A stretch of 22,188 nt of DNA from a virus: the IMG/VR virus record IMGVR_UViG_3300035187_001745, positions 1 through 22,188 of that record. One strand, written 5' to 3'. Shown here piece after piece: positions 6,410-16,700 of this stretch (position 1 is the stretch's first letter; the number at the start of each line of letters is the position of its first letter). Made by a program: the position numbers and the translations under genes. The notes under the pieces were generated by a model. The model saw only the letters and a list, made by a program, of their open reading frames with translations, was not told the origin of the DNA and searched no databases.

Positions 6410-8326
6410 ATGGCTACACCCTCATTAAAAGTAACATTTGATAAAAACGCAGGTTACTTTAGTTTTGAAGATGTTACCGATTGGGCAGGTCAAGGCATTA
6501 GCACGTCTGATGTTAATGGCAATATAGAGATTATAGCCCCTGATGGTAGCGTTATATACAGCAATACCCTAACAATACCGACAGCTATAACAGGCACGGC
6601 ACAGGGAGGCTCTACAACAAACATTACCCTTGCTGCGGGTTCAAGTTCTGTTACAGACTACTTTAAAAACTACTACCTTTTGGCAACAGGAGGAGCAGGG
6701 GTGGGGCAGTCAGTACGCATTTCGGCTTATAATGGAACGACTAAGGTGGCAACTTTAGAAAGTGCGGTAGGGGTAGCATTTGACAATACCACTACTTATA
6801 AATTTATTTTTAACGATATTTTTATAGAGGCTAATACCAATAACCAAATACCCATTCAGCTATTGTATGTAAGCGGCACTACTAATTTAGTGCAAGGTAA
6901 TTACACCTTTAATTATACCGTTTACGATAGCAATGCGGCACAATTCTACACAAGCACATTAGGTTACAACCTATCTTTTACATTCCCTACGGGAGTTCTT
7001 ACCCCCGATGTTAGCCCTTTTGGGTTTTTTGTAAAAGCTACGGACAACACTATATATACTGTTAATGGCATAGCCCCCTCTTTGAGCAGGTTGTTAACAT
7101 TGAACTACCCTAATACCCTTAACCCAATACCAAGCCCCGTAACATCAAGCGGAAGCTATGTTCAGACATCAACAGTATATACGGGTGGTTCTTACGGGGC
7201 TATTTTAGAAACCACAGCAACGTGGGTTATGACAAGCCTTGTTTCTATTTCGGCTTTTATAGAAGATAGTTTAGCTATTCCTGTTGAGATTGATAACAAC
7301 CTATGTAATCTACAATGTTGCCTTCGTGCTGCAATAACCCGTTTAGACCAACTGCAATGCAATGGCTATCTAAATGAGGCGGCTATATTAAGGCAACAAC
7401 TAATATTAGGTGTTAGCTACTATTTAGCAGTACAAGGTGCTATTATGTGCGGTAGTGGACAGACTAAGGTTGACGAGTATGTAGCAGCTTTTAAAGCCTC
7501 TTTAAATTGCGATGATGAGTGTACTTGTGGAAATGATGGCGAACCAACATTGGTAATACCTATTGGCTCGCAGAATGGCACTTATACCTTTACAAGCAGC
7601 AATGGTTCGTTAACAGTAACAGAAACCACAGTAGGACAAAACACTACCGTTGATTACATTTTAGACCCTACTTTACAAGCGGCTATATACAGTTCAGATA
7701 TTGTTGTAGGCGACGCAAACATTAGGGTAACAGCAACAGGTAGCGCACCTAATATTACCTATACTGTACGGGGAACAGATATAAGCGGGGGTTCGGGTAT
7801 TAATATAACTTATAGTACATCGGGCGGTATTGTTGTTGATACATTAATCAGCCTACAAAATCTTTTGTACTCTGATTTTAACGATGTTGCTACCACAGGC
7901 ACTACCTTAGAAGTATTAAAAACCTACACATTAGCTGCGGGTAAACTACCTGTTGACGGCAGCCGCTTAAAGGTTAAGGCTTTGTTTCAGGTAGCTAATG
8001 ATACATCGTCTAAGACCGTTGCGGTAAGAGTAAACAGCACCAATATATTTTCAAACCTTAATGCCAATCAAACAGCGATAACATTTGTATCTTTTGAATA
8101 CGAACTGTATCGTGAGGATAGCACTACCTTAAAGGTAATGGTGAACAAGGTAGCGGCACTAAACAGCGCAGGTGTAGAGTTGTATTCGTTTAATAATTAT
8201 CCGACAACGAACATCACTTGTAATGATTTAGATGCTACTAACAATACCATAAACATAACAGGCGATAGCACAGTAACAGGCGATATTACAAACAAAGACT
8301 TTTCAATTGAATTTTTAGGTAAATAA
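6410..8326 (+). CDS. Fibre-type structural protein with cysteine-rich domain and jelly-roll-like C-terminus
   Basis: The 638-aa product is mostly beta, Gly/Ser/Thr/Asn-rich, as in phage fibres. Three parts are visible. Residues 1-290 are a beta-rich N-terminal region, likely the attachment part. Residues 299-374 form a mainly helical segment with eight cysteines (299, 303, 304, 317, 347, 367, 371, 373) containing C-N-L-Q-C-C and C-D-D-E-C-T-C. From about 500 comes a segment of the kind seen at the tip of trimeric phage fibres (L-K-T-Y-T-L-A-A-G-K-L, R-L-K-V-K-A-L-F-Q-V, S-K-T-V-A-V-R-V), which fits a TNF-like jelly roll, followed by a short T-I-N-I-T-G-D-S-T repeat tail. It is likely a receptor-binding head or tail fibre. 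The next gene starts one base after its stop and encodes a second fibre. No glycan-cleaving motif is seen. Confidence 0.65.
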   Translation: MATPSLKVTFDKNAGYFSFEDVTDWAGQGISTSDVNGNIEIIAPDGSVIYSNTLTIPTAITGTAQGGSTTNITLAAGSSSVTDYFKNYYLLATGGAGVGQSVRISAYNGTTKVATLESAVGVAFDNTTTYKFIFNDIFIEANTNNQIPIQLLYVSGTTNLVQGNYTFNYTVYDSNAAQFYTSTLGYNLSFTFPTGVLTPDVSPFGFFVKATDNTIYTVNGIAPSLSRLLTLNYPNTLNPIPSPVTSSGSYVQTSTVYTGGSYGAILETTATWVMTSLVSISAFIEDSLAIPVEIDNNLCNLQCCLRAAITRLDQLQCNGYLNEAAILRQQLILGVSYYLAVQGAIMCGSGQTKVDEYVAAFKASLNCDDECTCGNDGEPTLVIPIGSQNGTYTFTSSNGSLTVTETTVGQNTTVDYILDPTLQAAIYSSDIVVGDANIRVTATGSAPNITYTVRGTDISGGSGINITYSTSGGIVVDTLISLQNLLYSDFNDVATTGTTLEVLKTYTLAAGKLPVDGSRLKVKALFQVANDTSSKTVAVRVNSTNIFSNLNANQTAITFVSFEYELYREDSTTLKVMVNKVAALNSAGVELYSFNNYPTTNITCNDLDATNNTINITGDSTVTGDITNKDFSIEFLGK

Positions 8327-8327
8327 C

Positions 8328-9347
8328 ATGGCACAAGCAGTATCAGTAGAAGAATTTGACCTAACGGGGTACACATCGGGAACACCGATAGAGTTAACCA
8401 CGTCGTCAATATATAATTATTACCGACTATATACTACCGTAGTAGCTTCGGGGGCTATGAGTGTAGCAGCCGCAACCGTACCTACGGGGGTTGTTGTATT
8501 CAACGTGGTCTTAGATGCCGCTATAACTTTTGGCGGAGGTGGCTCGTTTACATTTTTTGGGGTAAGCGTAGCAGAAAGCTACTTAAAGCAAGGAACACTT
8601 TTAACAGCTGCATACAATGGTGCGTCTTATGCTGTATCTATACAGCCATCGTTCTCTCAGAGTGGTTTTATACAAGGCTCGAACATTGCTGATACAACTA
8701 TTCCCCTTACTAAGTTAGCGGCACTATCATCGGCACAGATAATAGTAGGGAACGGCTCTAATGTACCGACTGCGGTAACTATGAGTGGCGATGCTACACT
8801 AAGCAACACGGGCGCACTTTCAATAGCGGCAGGCGCAATTGGGGACACAGAATTAGCCGTTGATGCTGTAAGGGCTAACAAGATTAAAGACGGGGAGATA
8901 GGCACAGCTAAGTTAGATGCTACTTTACAAGCGTATTTTAGTGAGCCATCGGTACTAATACCTTTTAGTGTAACGATACCAACAGCAAGTGTTTTAACAG
9001 CTAACGCAACCCCTATTGTTTTAGTTGCGGCAGTTGCAGGAAAGCAAATACTACCTGTTGTTGTTAACGAAAGTATGACATATAATTCCGTAGCATACGC
9101 TACAAATGGGATTACCCAAGTAAAACATAACGGAGCTTCTATACCTTTGTTTGAGCGCAATGCAAATTCTTTTCTATTTGGTACAGTTACAAGAACGGTA
9201 AAAATGGCGGCAAGCAGCACAACAGGAACAACAGATACGCAAATACTTACAAATGCAAGCCTGTTGTGGACTGTTGATACAGGAAATCCAACGGCAGGAA
9301 ACAGCAGCGTTACCGTATCGGGTCTTTATCAATTAGTTGATGCATAA
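8328..9347 (+). CDS. Second, shorter trimeric fibre protein
   Basis: This 339-aa protein is low in charge and rich in Ala, Thr, Ser and Val. Residues 1-110 are a beta-rich N-terminal domain. Residues 117-198 contain the tandem I-x-x-T-K-L-type repeats typical of trimeric phage fibre shafts: N-I-A-D-T-T-I-P-L-T-K-L (119-130), a G-D-A-T-L-S-N-T-G-A-L-S-I-A element (154-167), then A-I-G-D-T-E-L and K-I-K-D-G-E-I-G-T-A-K-L-D-A (185-198). The rest is another beta domain, probably the receptor-binding or trimer-closing end. Only one base separates it from the larger fibre gene. Its stop overlaps the ATG of the first connector gene (TAATG). Tail fibre, head fibre and baseplate-type spike all remain possible; the fibre class is well supported by the repeats. 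Confidence 0.65.
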   Translation: MAQAVSVEEFDLTGYTSGTPIELTTSSIYNYYRLYTTVVASGAMSVAAATVPTGVVVFNVVLDAAITFGGGGSFTFFGVSVAESYLKQGTLLTAAYNGASYAVSIQPSFSQSGFIQGSNIADTTIPLTKLAALSSAQIIVGNGSNVPTAVTMSGDATLSNTGALSIAAGAIGDTELAVDAVRANKIKDGEIGTAKLDATLQAYFSEPSVLIPFSVTIPTASVLTANATPIVLVAAVAGKQILPVVVNESMTYNSVAYATNGITQVKHNGASIPLFERNANSFLFGTVTRTVKMAASSTTGTTDTQILTNASLLWTVDTGNPTAGNSSVTVSGLYQLVDA

Positions 9348-10042
9348 TGGCTAACGTAAACGACATAATAAAATACTTTGACATTATTTGTCAAAAGGAC
9401 TACACGGGAGGACTTTCTCCCGATGAGAAGAATACAGCCCTAAAGCAAAGTGAGATAATGCTATGGAGAAGTATGGTAGGTTTAGCAAAGCAGTCGCAAG
9501 GCAGCAACTACCCTAACAATATGTTCTACGAAGCAACAGAGGGGAATAGTGTTATTATAGACAACTTTAAGGTAGGCCCATTAGACTTATTTTTACCGTT
9601 AAACGGTCAGCTGTTACGACCAAGCAATTTGCAGTATCTAAGTTCTGTAAGGCACAGGGCTTATCAGCCTAATGGAACAACAAAAGAAGTGCCTGTATAT
9701 CCATTAACAGACGGACAGGCAAGCGCAAGGCTTAACAGCACGGTAGTACCACCAACAAAATCATACCCTATAATGATAGAGTATGACGGATACTATCAGA
9801 TATTCCCAAAAGACTTAGGCAACGTTGTCTTTACTTATTTAAGGCTGCCGATACCTGCTGTTTGGGGATTTACTTTAGTGAACGGGGAGCCTGTTTACGA
9901 CCCATTGACAAGTACGGATAGTGAGTTTCCTGATGAGTGCATACAGGATATAGCCTTGAAAATGGCAAGCATATTAGGAATAAGCGTTAAAGACCAAATG
10001 GTTTTAAACTACGCAGAACAAAAACAAGCTACTGATTTATAA
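9347..10042 (+). CDS. Connector/ring protein 1
   Basis: The 231-aa product resembles the ring or collar proteins between the portal and muzzle of crAss-like and related Bacteroidota podoviruses. It starts with a helical segment (about 3-50), followed by beta strands with Y-P-I-M-I-E-Y-D-G-Y-Y-Q-I-F-P (140-154) and a Pro-rich L-R-L-P-I-P. The C-terminus is the best landmark: N-G-E-P-V-Y-D-P (179-186), then P-D-E-C-I-Q-D-I-A-L-K-M-A-S-I-L-G-I-S-V (195-214), a closing helix seen in this group. It is the first of three consecutive connector genes before the portal and is linked to the fibre gene and the next gene by TAATG overlaps. The group assignment is from pattern memory; which ring it forms cannot be told from sequence alone. 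Confidence 0.6.
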   Translation: MANVNDIIKYFDIICQKDYTGGLSPDEKNTALKQSEIMLWRSMVGLAKQSQGSNYPNNMFYEATEGNSVIIDNFKVGPLDLFLPLNGQLLRPSNLQYLSSVRHRAYQPNGTTKEVPVYPLTDGQASARLNSTVVPPTKSYPIMIEYDGYYQIFPKDLGNVVFTYLRLPIPAVWGFTLVNGEPVYDPLTSTDSEFPDECIQDIALKMASILGISVKDQMVLNYAEQKQATDL

Positions 10043-10671
10043 TGGCTACAAGGGCGCAGATAATAGAATTGGTTATAAGGCAACTTGCGGGTGGCGACCC
10101 TCAATGGACATTCCGTTGGGGCGATGAGCGTGAGGTAGGTATGCACGTTGACCAAATACGTGATGTTCTTGTAAGCCAAGAGTTACTAAAAGAGTATTTT
10201 ACATATCCCGAAAGGAATATTGACGATACTATGGTAGCTCGTTTTGAAGATGTGCCTGTATCTTACGATGCGCATTTAAAGCTATTTTACAGCGATTTAC
10301 CCGCAAGGAATATAGGGCTACCCAATAACAGAGATATTGTGCAGATAAGCACAATGAGAAACCAAATAGAGCCTTTTGTGCCTGTTGGTGGTTCAGGCAT
10401 TAGCTTTGCTTTGAAAGGCCCTGTAAATATGCTTGGTGGCAATATAGGTTGGAGATTACAAGGCAACAGAGTATGGTTACACAACGTACCCGTAGGTGGC
10501 TTTGGTTGTGGAATAATGATGATGATGGTAACAGCAGGCAACGATAGCCCTGATGGGGTAGCGTATTGCCAAGCCGACTTAGAAGATATGATAGTAAAGG
10601 AAAGCATTAAAAAACTAACCTTTGGCTTACAAATAAAAGACGACAAATCTAACGATAGAGTAGACAAATAG
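10042..10671 (+). CDS. Connector/ring protein 2
   Basis: This 209-aa protein is likely a second tail-connector component. Residues 1-50 are helical with an acidic V-D-Q-I-R-D-V-L. A beta region follows with L-F-Y-S-D-L-P (81-87), a short P-N-N-R-D-I-V-Q-I-S strand and G-W-R-L-Q-G-N-R-V-W-L-H-N-V (136-149), a pattern common in ring proteins of Bacteroidota podoviruses where a short strand around an aromatic residue precedes G-N. A run of five methionines (159-163) follows. A charged helix (about 178-192, D-L-E-D-M-I-V-K-E-S) ends the fold. It overlaps the gene before by one base, and its TAG stop is directly followed by the ATG of the next gene. Structural role is likely; ring identity is open. 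Confidence 0.58.
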   Translation: MATRAQIIELVIRQLAGGDPQWTFRWGDEREVGMHVDQIRDVLVSQELLKEYFTYPERNIDDTMVARFEDVPVSYDAHLKLFYSDLPARNIGLPNNRDIVQISTMRNQIEPFVPVGGSGISFALKGPVNMLGGNIGWRLQGNRVWLHNVPVGGFGCGIMMMMVTAGNDSPDGVAYCQADLEDMIVKESIKKLTFGLQIKDDKSNDRVDK

Positions 10672-11451
10672 ATGTATTACTTAGACGATATAGTAAAGCA
10701 GTATTGCTTAGAAACGGGAGATAGCACCTTGCAGAATTATGTAAGGTACTATAACTTTGCGGTTCGTGGTGTTAGAGAACTAAACAGGGACGTTTTGTAT
10801 TCTATGAAAACGGTTAACCTTGAAATAAACCAAAATACACTCACAGCCCTATTGCCCGTTGACTATGTAGACTATCTAAGGATAGGCACAGTATATCAGG
10901 GGAGGGTTATTCCTTTCGGGGTAAATAACGACTTGGCTTTTAACAGAACCTACGATAGCTGTGGCAATATTCAAGCCTATCAGAATTGGCCGTACAATAC
11001 CGTAGAGCCTTTGAGTGGTATTTCTTGGGGTGGCTTTAATATGTTTACCCCTCATACCATTAACGGGCAGAATATGGGTGGATACTTTGGTATAGGCGGT
11101 GGTAATAATGGCTTTGGCTATTATAGGATAGATACAGAGAGAGGTGTTATACAATTTGCTTCGGCTTGGGATATAGAAACCGTTTACTTTGAGTATTTGG
11201 TAGATGTAAGTGCCGATGCACAAGGGAGGGTGCAAGTACACGATTACGACTATGAAACAATATTAGCCTATGTAGCGTGGCGACACGCACAAAACAACCA
11301 ATCGCAGACCTTTGGTTTGGGAGAGAAACGAAACAGACGACAAGAATATTACAATCAGAGAGATTTGGCAAAGATGCGCCACAGCCGTTTTACTATGGAA
11401 GAAGCGTACCAAGCTATAAGAAAAGCAACCAAGTTATCCCCAAAAATATAG
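10672..11451 (+). CDS. Tail adaptor/stabilisation protein (P22 gp4-like role)
   Basis: The 259-aa product lies directly before the portal gene and looks like the adaptor that docks to the portal ring. The N-terminal half starts with helices (Y-Y-L-D-D-I-V-K-Q-Y onward; N-Y-V-R-Y-Y-N-F-A-V-R-G-V-R-E-L-N-R-D, 22-40), then beta strands with L-P-V-D-Y-V-D-Y-L-R-I-G (61-72), a hallmark of this adaptor type. The middle (about 100-150) is a Gly/Asn/aromatic-rich loop. R-G-V-I-Q-F-A-S-A-W-D and Y-F-E-Y-L-V-D lead to a long basic C-terminal helix (E-T-I-L-A-Y-V-A-W-R-H-A-Q, then K-R-N-R-R-Q-E-Y-Y-N-Q-R). The general head-to-tail adaptor role is more certain than the P22 gp4 comparison. It starts directly after the TAG of the preceding gene and ends three bases before the portal start. 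Confidence 0.62.
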   Translation: MYYLDDIVKQYCLETGDSTLQNYVRYYNFAVRGVRELNRDVLYSMKTVNLEINQNTLTALLPVDYVDYLRIGTVYQGRVIPFGVNNDLAFNRTYDSCGNIQAYQNWPYNTVEPLSGISWGGFNMFTPHTINGQNMGGYFGIGGGNNGFGYYRIDTERGVIQFASAWDIETVYFEYLVDVSADAQGRVQVHDYDYETILAYVAWRHAQNNQSQTFGLGEKRNRRQEYYNQRDLAKMRHSRFTMEEAYQAIRKATKLSPKI

Positions 11452-11454
11452 AGT

Positions 11455-13713
11455 ATGCCATTTTTTCAATACCCGAATGAGTTTGTAAGCGACGAGGAGA
11501 AACAACAGCCCGAATACGGCAAGAAATTCTTTGATGCTGTGTGGTCGCAGTTTGGCGGGTGGAAGGTATATTCTGAACGCAGAAACCGTATGTTAGACCT
11601 ACGCAGGTGGCGTAGTGGTGGTCAGTCTATACAGGACATGAAAGACCTTATGGGAACTGCGGGAGATACCTCTTGGCTGAACTTAGATTGGGAGCCGAAT
11701 AGGACTATCCTTGAAAAATCAGATAGGATAATAGAATACCTATGCCAAAAGCAATATAAGGTAACGTGCGATGGTGCGGATAGCCTATCTATCAATGAAA
11801 AAGACAAGGCAAGGAAAAAGCTGTATGCTAAGGCTATGCTTAAACCATACAGGCAACAGTTTGAGGAGGAGTACAACATTAAATTACAATCCTCTTTAGA
11901 AGAAGATTTTGATACCAAAGAGGACGTAGACGTATTTATGGAGGGCGAGTTTAAGCTATCCGTAGAGGTTGCTATGGAACTCGGTATTAACTATTTCTTA
12001 AAGCTAAACAGGTTTCAAGATATACGCAGAAAGCTATATGATGATTTGTGGACTGTTGGGAAAGCTGTTACGCACGTTTCTACCGATGGGGAAACTATTA
12101 CCGTTAAATATGTAGATGCTGTAAACGCTATCCTGCCACAAACCAAGTCTAATAACTTTATGAACGCTAAGTATATATGCCATATAGAGTGGCTGACACT
12201 TGGCGATATTCGTAGGGCTGCGGGAACACAGATTAGCGATGAGCAATACTTAGAGATAGCAAGGGTAGCAGCTTGTTATAACGATACAGGAATATGGGGC
12301 TATAATTTAGGCAATGGTGCTTACTACCAAACCTCAATTACCAACTACCAAGAGTGGGACAACTTAGACGTTCCTGTTTTAATGGGTGAGTTTAGGGCAG
12401 CAGCAAATATATCTTACGAAAGCAAGACTAATCACTTTGGCAGAAAGAGTGTTTACAGGGCTAAGGGGGATGTGGTAGCTACCGATAAGCATTACCGTAT
12501 AGACAAAGAGGTGGAGTATGTTTACACGGGTTGTTACATTCCTGATTTACAGATTATATACAACTACGGCAAAAAACCATTCCAACCAAGAGATAGGTTT
12601 AACGGCAAATATGATTTAACAGGCAAATTGGGTTACTGTGTTTACCAACCTAATAACTACGACAATTTCAATGTAAGCCCTGTGATGCGTATGATAACCT
12701 ATGCCAAGAAAATGAACTTGGTAGAGTTGCGTATGCAGCACTTGATAGCTAAGGCAAGCCCCGGCGGTTATGCTGTGAATGTTAGTGCCTTATTAGAACT
12801 AAAAGAGTTTGTAAAGGATATTAAAAACCCTTTAGATGCTATGTCTATGTTCTTACAGACAGGTATCTTATTCTATAAAGGACAGAAAGACGATGGCTCA
12901 CCAAGCCCAAGCCCATTAACCTATACACAAGGTATTGATTTGGCGCAGCTAAACAGCCTAATGCAACAATACGAGTGGGCAAGGAATGAATTAGAAAGAA
13001 GCATAGGCGGACAGGCTGTTGGTATGGGCGCAGCAGCACCCGATAGGGCTGCCGTTGGTGTGCAGGAGATGGCACAGATGGCTTCCGATAACGCACTTGG
13101 CCCTGTAAGTTACGGGGTGGAGGATATTACGGTGCGTATGTGTACTCAGATAAGCCGATTTATACAATACCTACAAAAAGAGGGTACGCTGAAAAACTAC
13201 TCTTTAGCGTTCACCACCGAAAATCAAAGTGTGGTAAAAGATATGGACGAGTTGCCTATGAGGGACTTTAACATATTTGTAAAATACGCCTTAGATTTAA
13301 GGGAGAGGGCTTATTTGGAACAGCAGTTGCAGGCTATGATAGAAAGGGGAGAACTACGCCCCGAAGATGCTTTTTGGATAAGGGAAACCGACGATTTGAA
13401 GTTAGCCTATATGTATATGCGTAAGCAGCGCACCAAGCTACAACAAGAGAAAATGGCTATGGTTCAGCAGACAGGGGAGGAACAAAGAATGAGCGCACAG
13501 TCGGCAGAACAAAGCAAGCAACAGACCTTAGAGGTAGAGGCGCAATTAGATATACAGACCTATGCGGCTAAGAAAGAGATAGACAAAAAGTACGAGGAGT
13601 ATATGCACCAATTGGAAATGCAAAAGATAGAAGCACAGGCTATGGCTAAATACAAAACAGCTATGGACGTAGCGGGGAGTAAAGCTATGCAACAAAGCGA
13701 CTTAGTAAAATAA
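11455..13713 (+). CDS. Portal protein
   Basis: The 752-aa protein has the length and layout of portals of crAss-like and related phages, the dodecameric gate through which DNA enters and leaves the head. The N-terminus has N-L-D-W-E-P-N-R-T-I-L (76-86), where such portals place a conserved stretch. R-R-K-L-Y-D-D-L-W-T-V-G-K-A-V-T-H-V (191-208) and the following K-Y-V-D-A-V-N strand fit the wing. A G-G-Q-A-V-G-M-G-A-A-A-P-D-R-A-A-V-G segment lies in the last third, where the stem/crown transition is expected. From about residue 653 on the protein is a Gln/Glu/Lys/Ala-rich helix, probably the barrel that enters the head. It sits among connector genes and is linked to the muzzle gene by TAATG. 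In many related phages the portal lies next to the terminase; here they are over 10 kb apart. Confidence 0.78.
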   Translation: MPFFQYPNEFVSDEEKQQPEYGKKFFDAVWSQFGGWKVYSERRNRMLDLRRWRSGGQSIQDMKDLMGTAGDTSWLNLDWEPNRTILEKSDRIIEYLCQKQYKVTCDGADSLSINEKDKARKKLYAKAMLKPYRQQFEEEYNIKLQSSLEEDFDTKEDVDVFMEGEFKLSVEVAMELGINYFLKLNRFQDIRRKLYDDLWTVGKAVTHVSTDGETITVKYVDAVNAILPQTKSNNFMNAKYICHIEWLTLGDIRRAAGTQISDEQYLEIARVAACYNDTGIWGYNLGNGAYYQTSITNYQEWDNLDVPVLMGEFRAAANISYESKTNHFGRKSVYRAKGDVVATDKHYRIDKEVEYVYTGCYIPDLQIIYNYGKKPFQPRDRFNGKYDLTGKLGYCVYQPNNYDNFNVSPVMRMITYAKKMNLVELRMQHLIAKASPGGYAVNVSALLELKEFVKDIKNPLDAMSMFLQTGILFYKGQKDDGSPSPSPLTYTQGIDLAQLNSLMQQYEWARNELERSIGGQAVGMGAAAPDRAAVGVQEMAQMASDNALGPVSYGVEDITVRMCTQISRFIQYLQKEGTLKNYSLAFTTENQSVVKDMDELPMRDFNIFVKYALDLRERAYLEQQLQAMIERGELRPEDAFWIRETDDLKLAYMYMRKQRTKLQQEKMAMVQQTGEEQRMSAQSAEQSKQQTLEVEAQLDIQTYAAKKEIDKKYEEYMHQLEMQKIEAQAMAKYKTAMDVAGSKAMQQSDLVK

Positions 13714-16700
13714 TGGAGAAGCGTATATTTAATAAAGGTATGAATAACGACCTTGCGGTGGAGTTTATACCGCAGGGGCAATACCGCACAGCTTTAAACG
13801 TAAGGGTAGGTTATAGCGATAACGACAATATGGGAACGGTAGAGAACGCTTTGGGGAATACCGAAGTAACCTCTATTGATATACCGTATAATACAGGTGT
13901 TTATAAGTGCATAGGCTCTAAATTAGACGCTACGGCAAATAAGATTTATGCCTTTCTGTTTAATTCCATACAAGCCCACAGGATAATAGAGTACGATATA
14001 TCTACCAATTCCATAAGCACCGTCTTAGAAAGTTCGGTTTTAAACTTTGACCCCGACTTTTTAATAACAGGCATAGCGATAGTTTACTTAGAGAGCGATG
14101 TGCCTTTATTGTATTGGACTGATGGTGGCGCACCAAACGGACTGCCTGACCCGCAATGTGGCTCAACGGTCTTAGAGAACCCTATCCGTAAGTTAAATAT
14201 CAACAAGGCTAAGGAATACACTTTAGGCAACCCCAACCCAATAGACGCATATCAGACTATTGATGTGCAGATAATGGACTATATAAAATGGCCGCCTGTG
14301 TTTAGCCCAAGTGTGGCTATGATAAACGATACCACTACTAATAAGAATAATATTAAGGGCAACCTATTTCAGTTTAGGACAGCTTGGCGTTATGATGATT
14401 TTGAGAAAACAGCGTGGTCGCCAATAAGTAAAGTTGTAAACCCGATAAACGAAACGGTAATTAATAACACTACCTACCTTCCTACTACATTTAATAATGC
14501 TATTGATATTACTTTTGATACGGGAAGCGAGGTTGTAGATGTTTTGTATGTTGCAGTAAGGCGTAGTAACAATGGGGGTGCAGATACAGAGGGGGACTTT
14601 TATTTAGTTGATACCCTAAACAAGTACGACGAAAATGGTAACGTATTAATACCAAGCAACTCTACCTATACCTATCGCTTTTATAATGATAGGGCTTTGT
14701 TGCCTATACCTTTAAGAGAACAGGACTTAGAGTTTGATAATATTCCTATCTATGCACAGGCTTTAGAATACATTTACGGAAACAGAATGACTACCGCTAA
14801 TTATGCGGAACAGTTTGATTTGCCTACGCCCGATATATTTCTGACTAATATAGAGCAAAGATTACCTGAGCCAGCAACGTTATTAAATACCATTGGCGGG
14901 TTTGCGGCGGTTTGGTCAGAAACCAATCCTCCAACATTAGAAGTAAACGGCACTCCTATTGTTCAATTATCAAGGTTATTTACTATCCCTAATCCATATA
15001 CTTATGGCGTAGGAACAGTATTACAATTTAGCTTCTCTACAAATGCAACGTATGTTGTTACACAGGCTGATATTAATAATATTTCGCAGTTTATAACAAA
15101 CATAGTAAACTATATAAATACACAACTCCCTTCGGGCGTTTTTATTTCTGCGGGGCAAGATGGTTTTTTTAGCTTTGACGGTATAACATATTTACCATTA
15201 GCTGTTAATCAATTTGTTATAAAATCAAACATTTTTCAAGACTTACCGCCACTGTCAATATCTATTTACTCTTTTGATAGCGGGTACAGCAATTGGTTGT
15301 CGGGGTTTAACAAAACATTTGGATTGCGCTATTACGATAGGGGCAACAGGGCTACATCTGTAATAACAGACAATAACTTTGAGATAAAAGTACCCTCTGT
15401 TCAAGGTAGTGTAGGCTTGTACTTAAAACGCAATTTTATAGGGTGGGGAATTAACCATACCCCCCCGATATACGCAACACACTACCAATGGGTTGTTAAG
15501 TATTCAGCCCCGTCATTTATAGATTTCTCTATACGTAGCGTATCTAATTCGGGAACACAAACAGAATTAAGTTTAGAACCCATAATAGATTATAGTACTG
15601 CAAACCCAAGTAGCATACTAAGCTATAATTTTACAGCAGGAGATAGGTGTCAGTTTTTAACTACCCCGACAGGTGTTCCATTCCCTAACTACATAGACGT
15701 AGCTGTTAATGCCTTTGACGAGGGGACAAGTATATTAAGTGTTGACCAAGTAGATTTTAACTCTTTACTTATAACAGCAGGGGCTTTGGTGCGAATATAC
15801 ACCCCCCAACCAACACTAACAGACGGACAATCGTTTTTCTATGAGTTTGGCAAGGTTTATGAAATTGGCGACGCAGGACTTAATACCCGATACCACAAAG
15901 GCGAAACACAAGACCAAACACCAACCCTACCTGCAACGGGAATATTTGACAGGGGTGATGTGTGGATTAGACCTCGCAGAATGGCTACAACCAATGCCAA
16001 TACGTTCCAAAACTATTGGGTAGAGGATAGGAATTTCTCTGACTTCTATTCAAGCATAGTTTGGGATAAAGGCAGAGCAAGTATATTTAACCCTGATTTT
16101 AAAAGAGTAGTAAGAGAAGCCAACATAGGCTATTCAGAACCTTTTATACCCGAAACAAATCTTAACGGATTGTCAAGGGTTTATGATACCTCTTTTAGGC
16201 AATACGAAAGGAAATACAGAGGTATCCAATTGCTTAAAAACAAGAACCGAAACCTTACCGTATTCCAAGAATTAAAGACAGGAATGTTGATGATTAATCA
16301 ACAAGTAGCAAGGGACAGCAACGGAGGCACTTTTGTATTGCAGACCGATGATGTGCTTAACCCTATGACCTATTATGAGAAAGAAAGCGGTATAGGTAAA
16401 AACCCTGAAAGCTACGCAGAGGATAGGGGCAATATGTACTATGTTGATGTGCTAAGAGGAGAGATTATCCGCTTAGGGCAAGACGGTATGAATGTTATAT
16501 CCGATAGGGGTATGCACAACTACTTTAAAGACCTGTTGGGGCAGATTTCTAAGTCGGGCAAACGGGTAAACATATACGGGTGCTTTAACAAACGTTTTGG
16601 GCAGTATGAGATAGCCTTTGAGCAAACAAGGCTTAATGATGGTAATAACTTACAAGCGGTTACTTTGGCTTACTTTGAGCCTGAGAACTATTGGAGTTCG

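Noticed and set aside
8657-9220. 187-aa open frame on the minus strand opposite the second fibre gene
   Set aside because: It lies wholly inside a convincing forward gene with repeat motifs, and its hydrophobic composition follows from the complement of Ala/Thr/Val codons.
6410-9347. Diversity-generating retroelement acting on the fibre genes
   Set aside because: No reverse transcriptase gene or template/variable repeat pair is seen in the window. It could lie outside.
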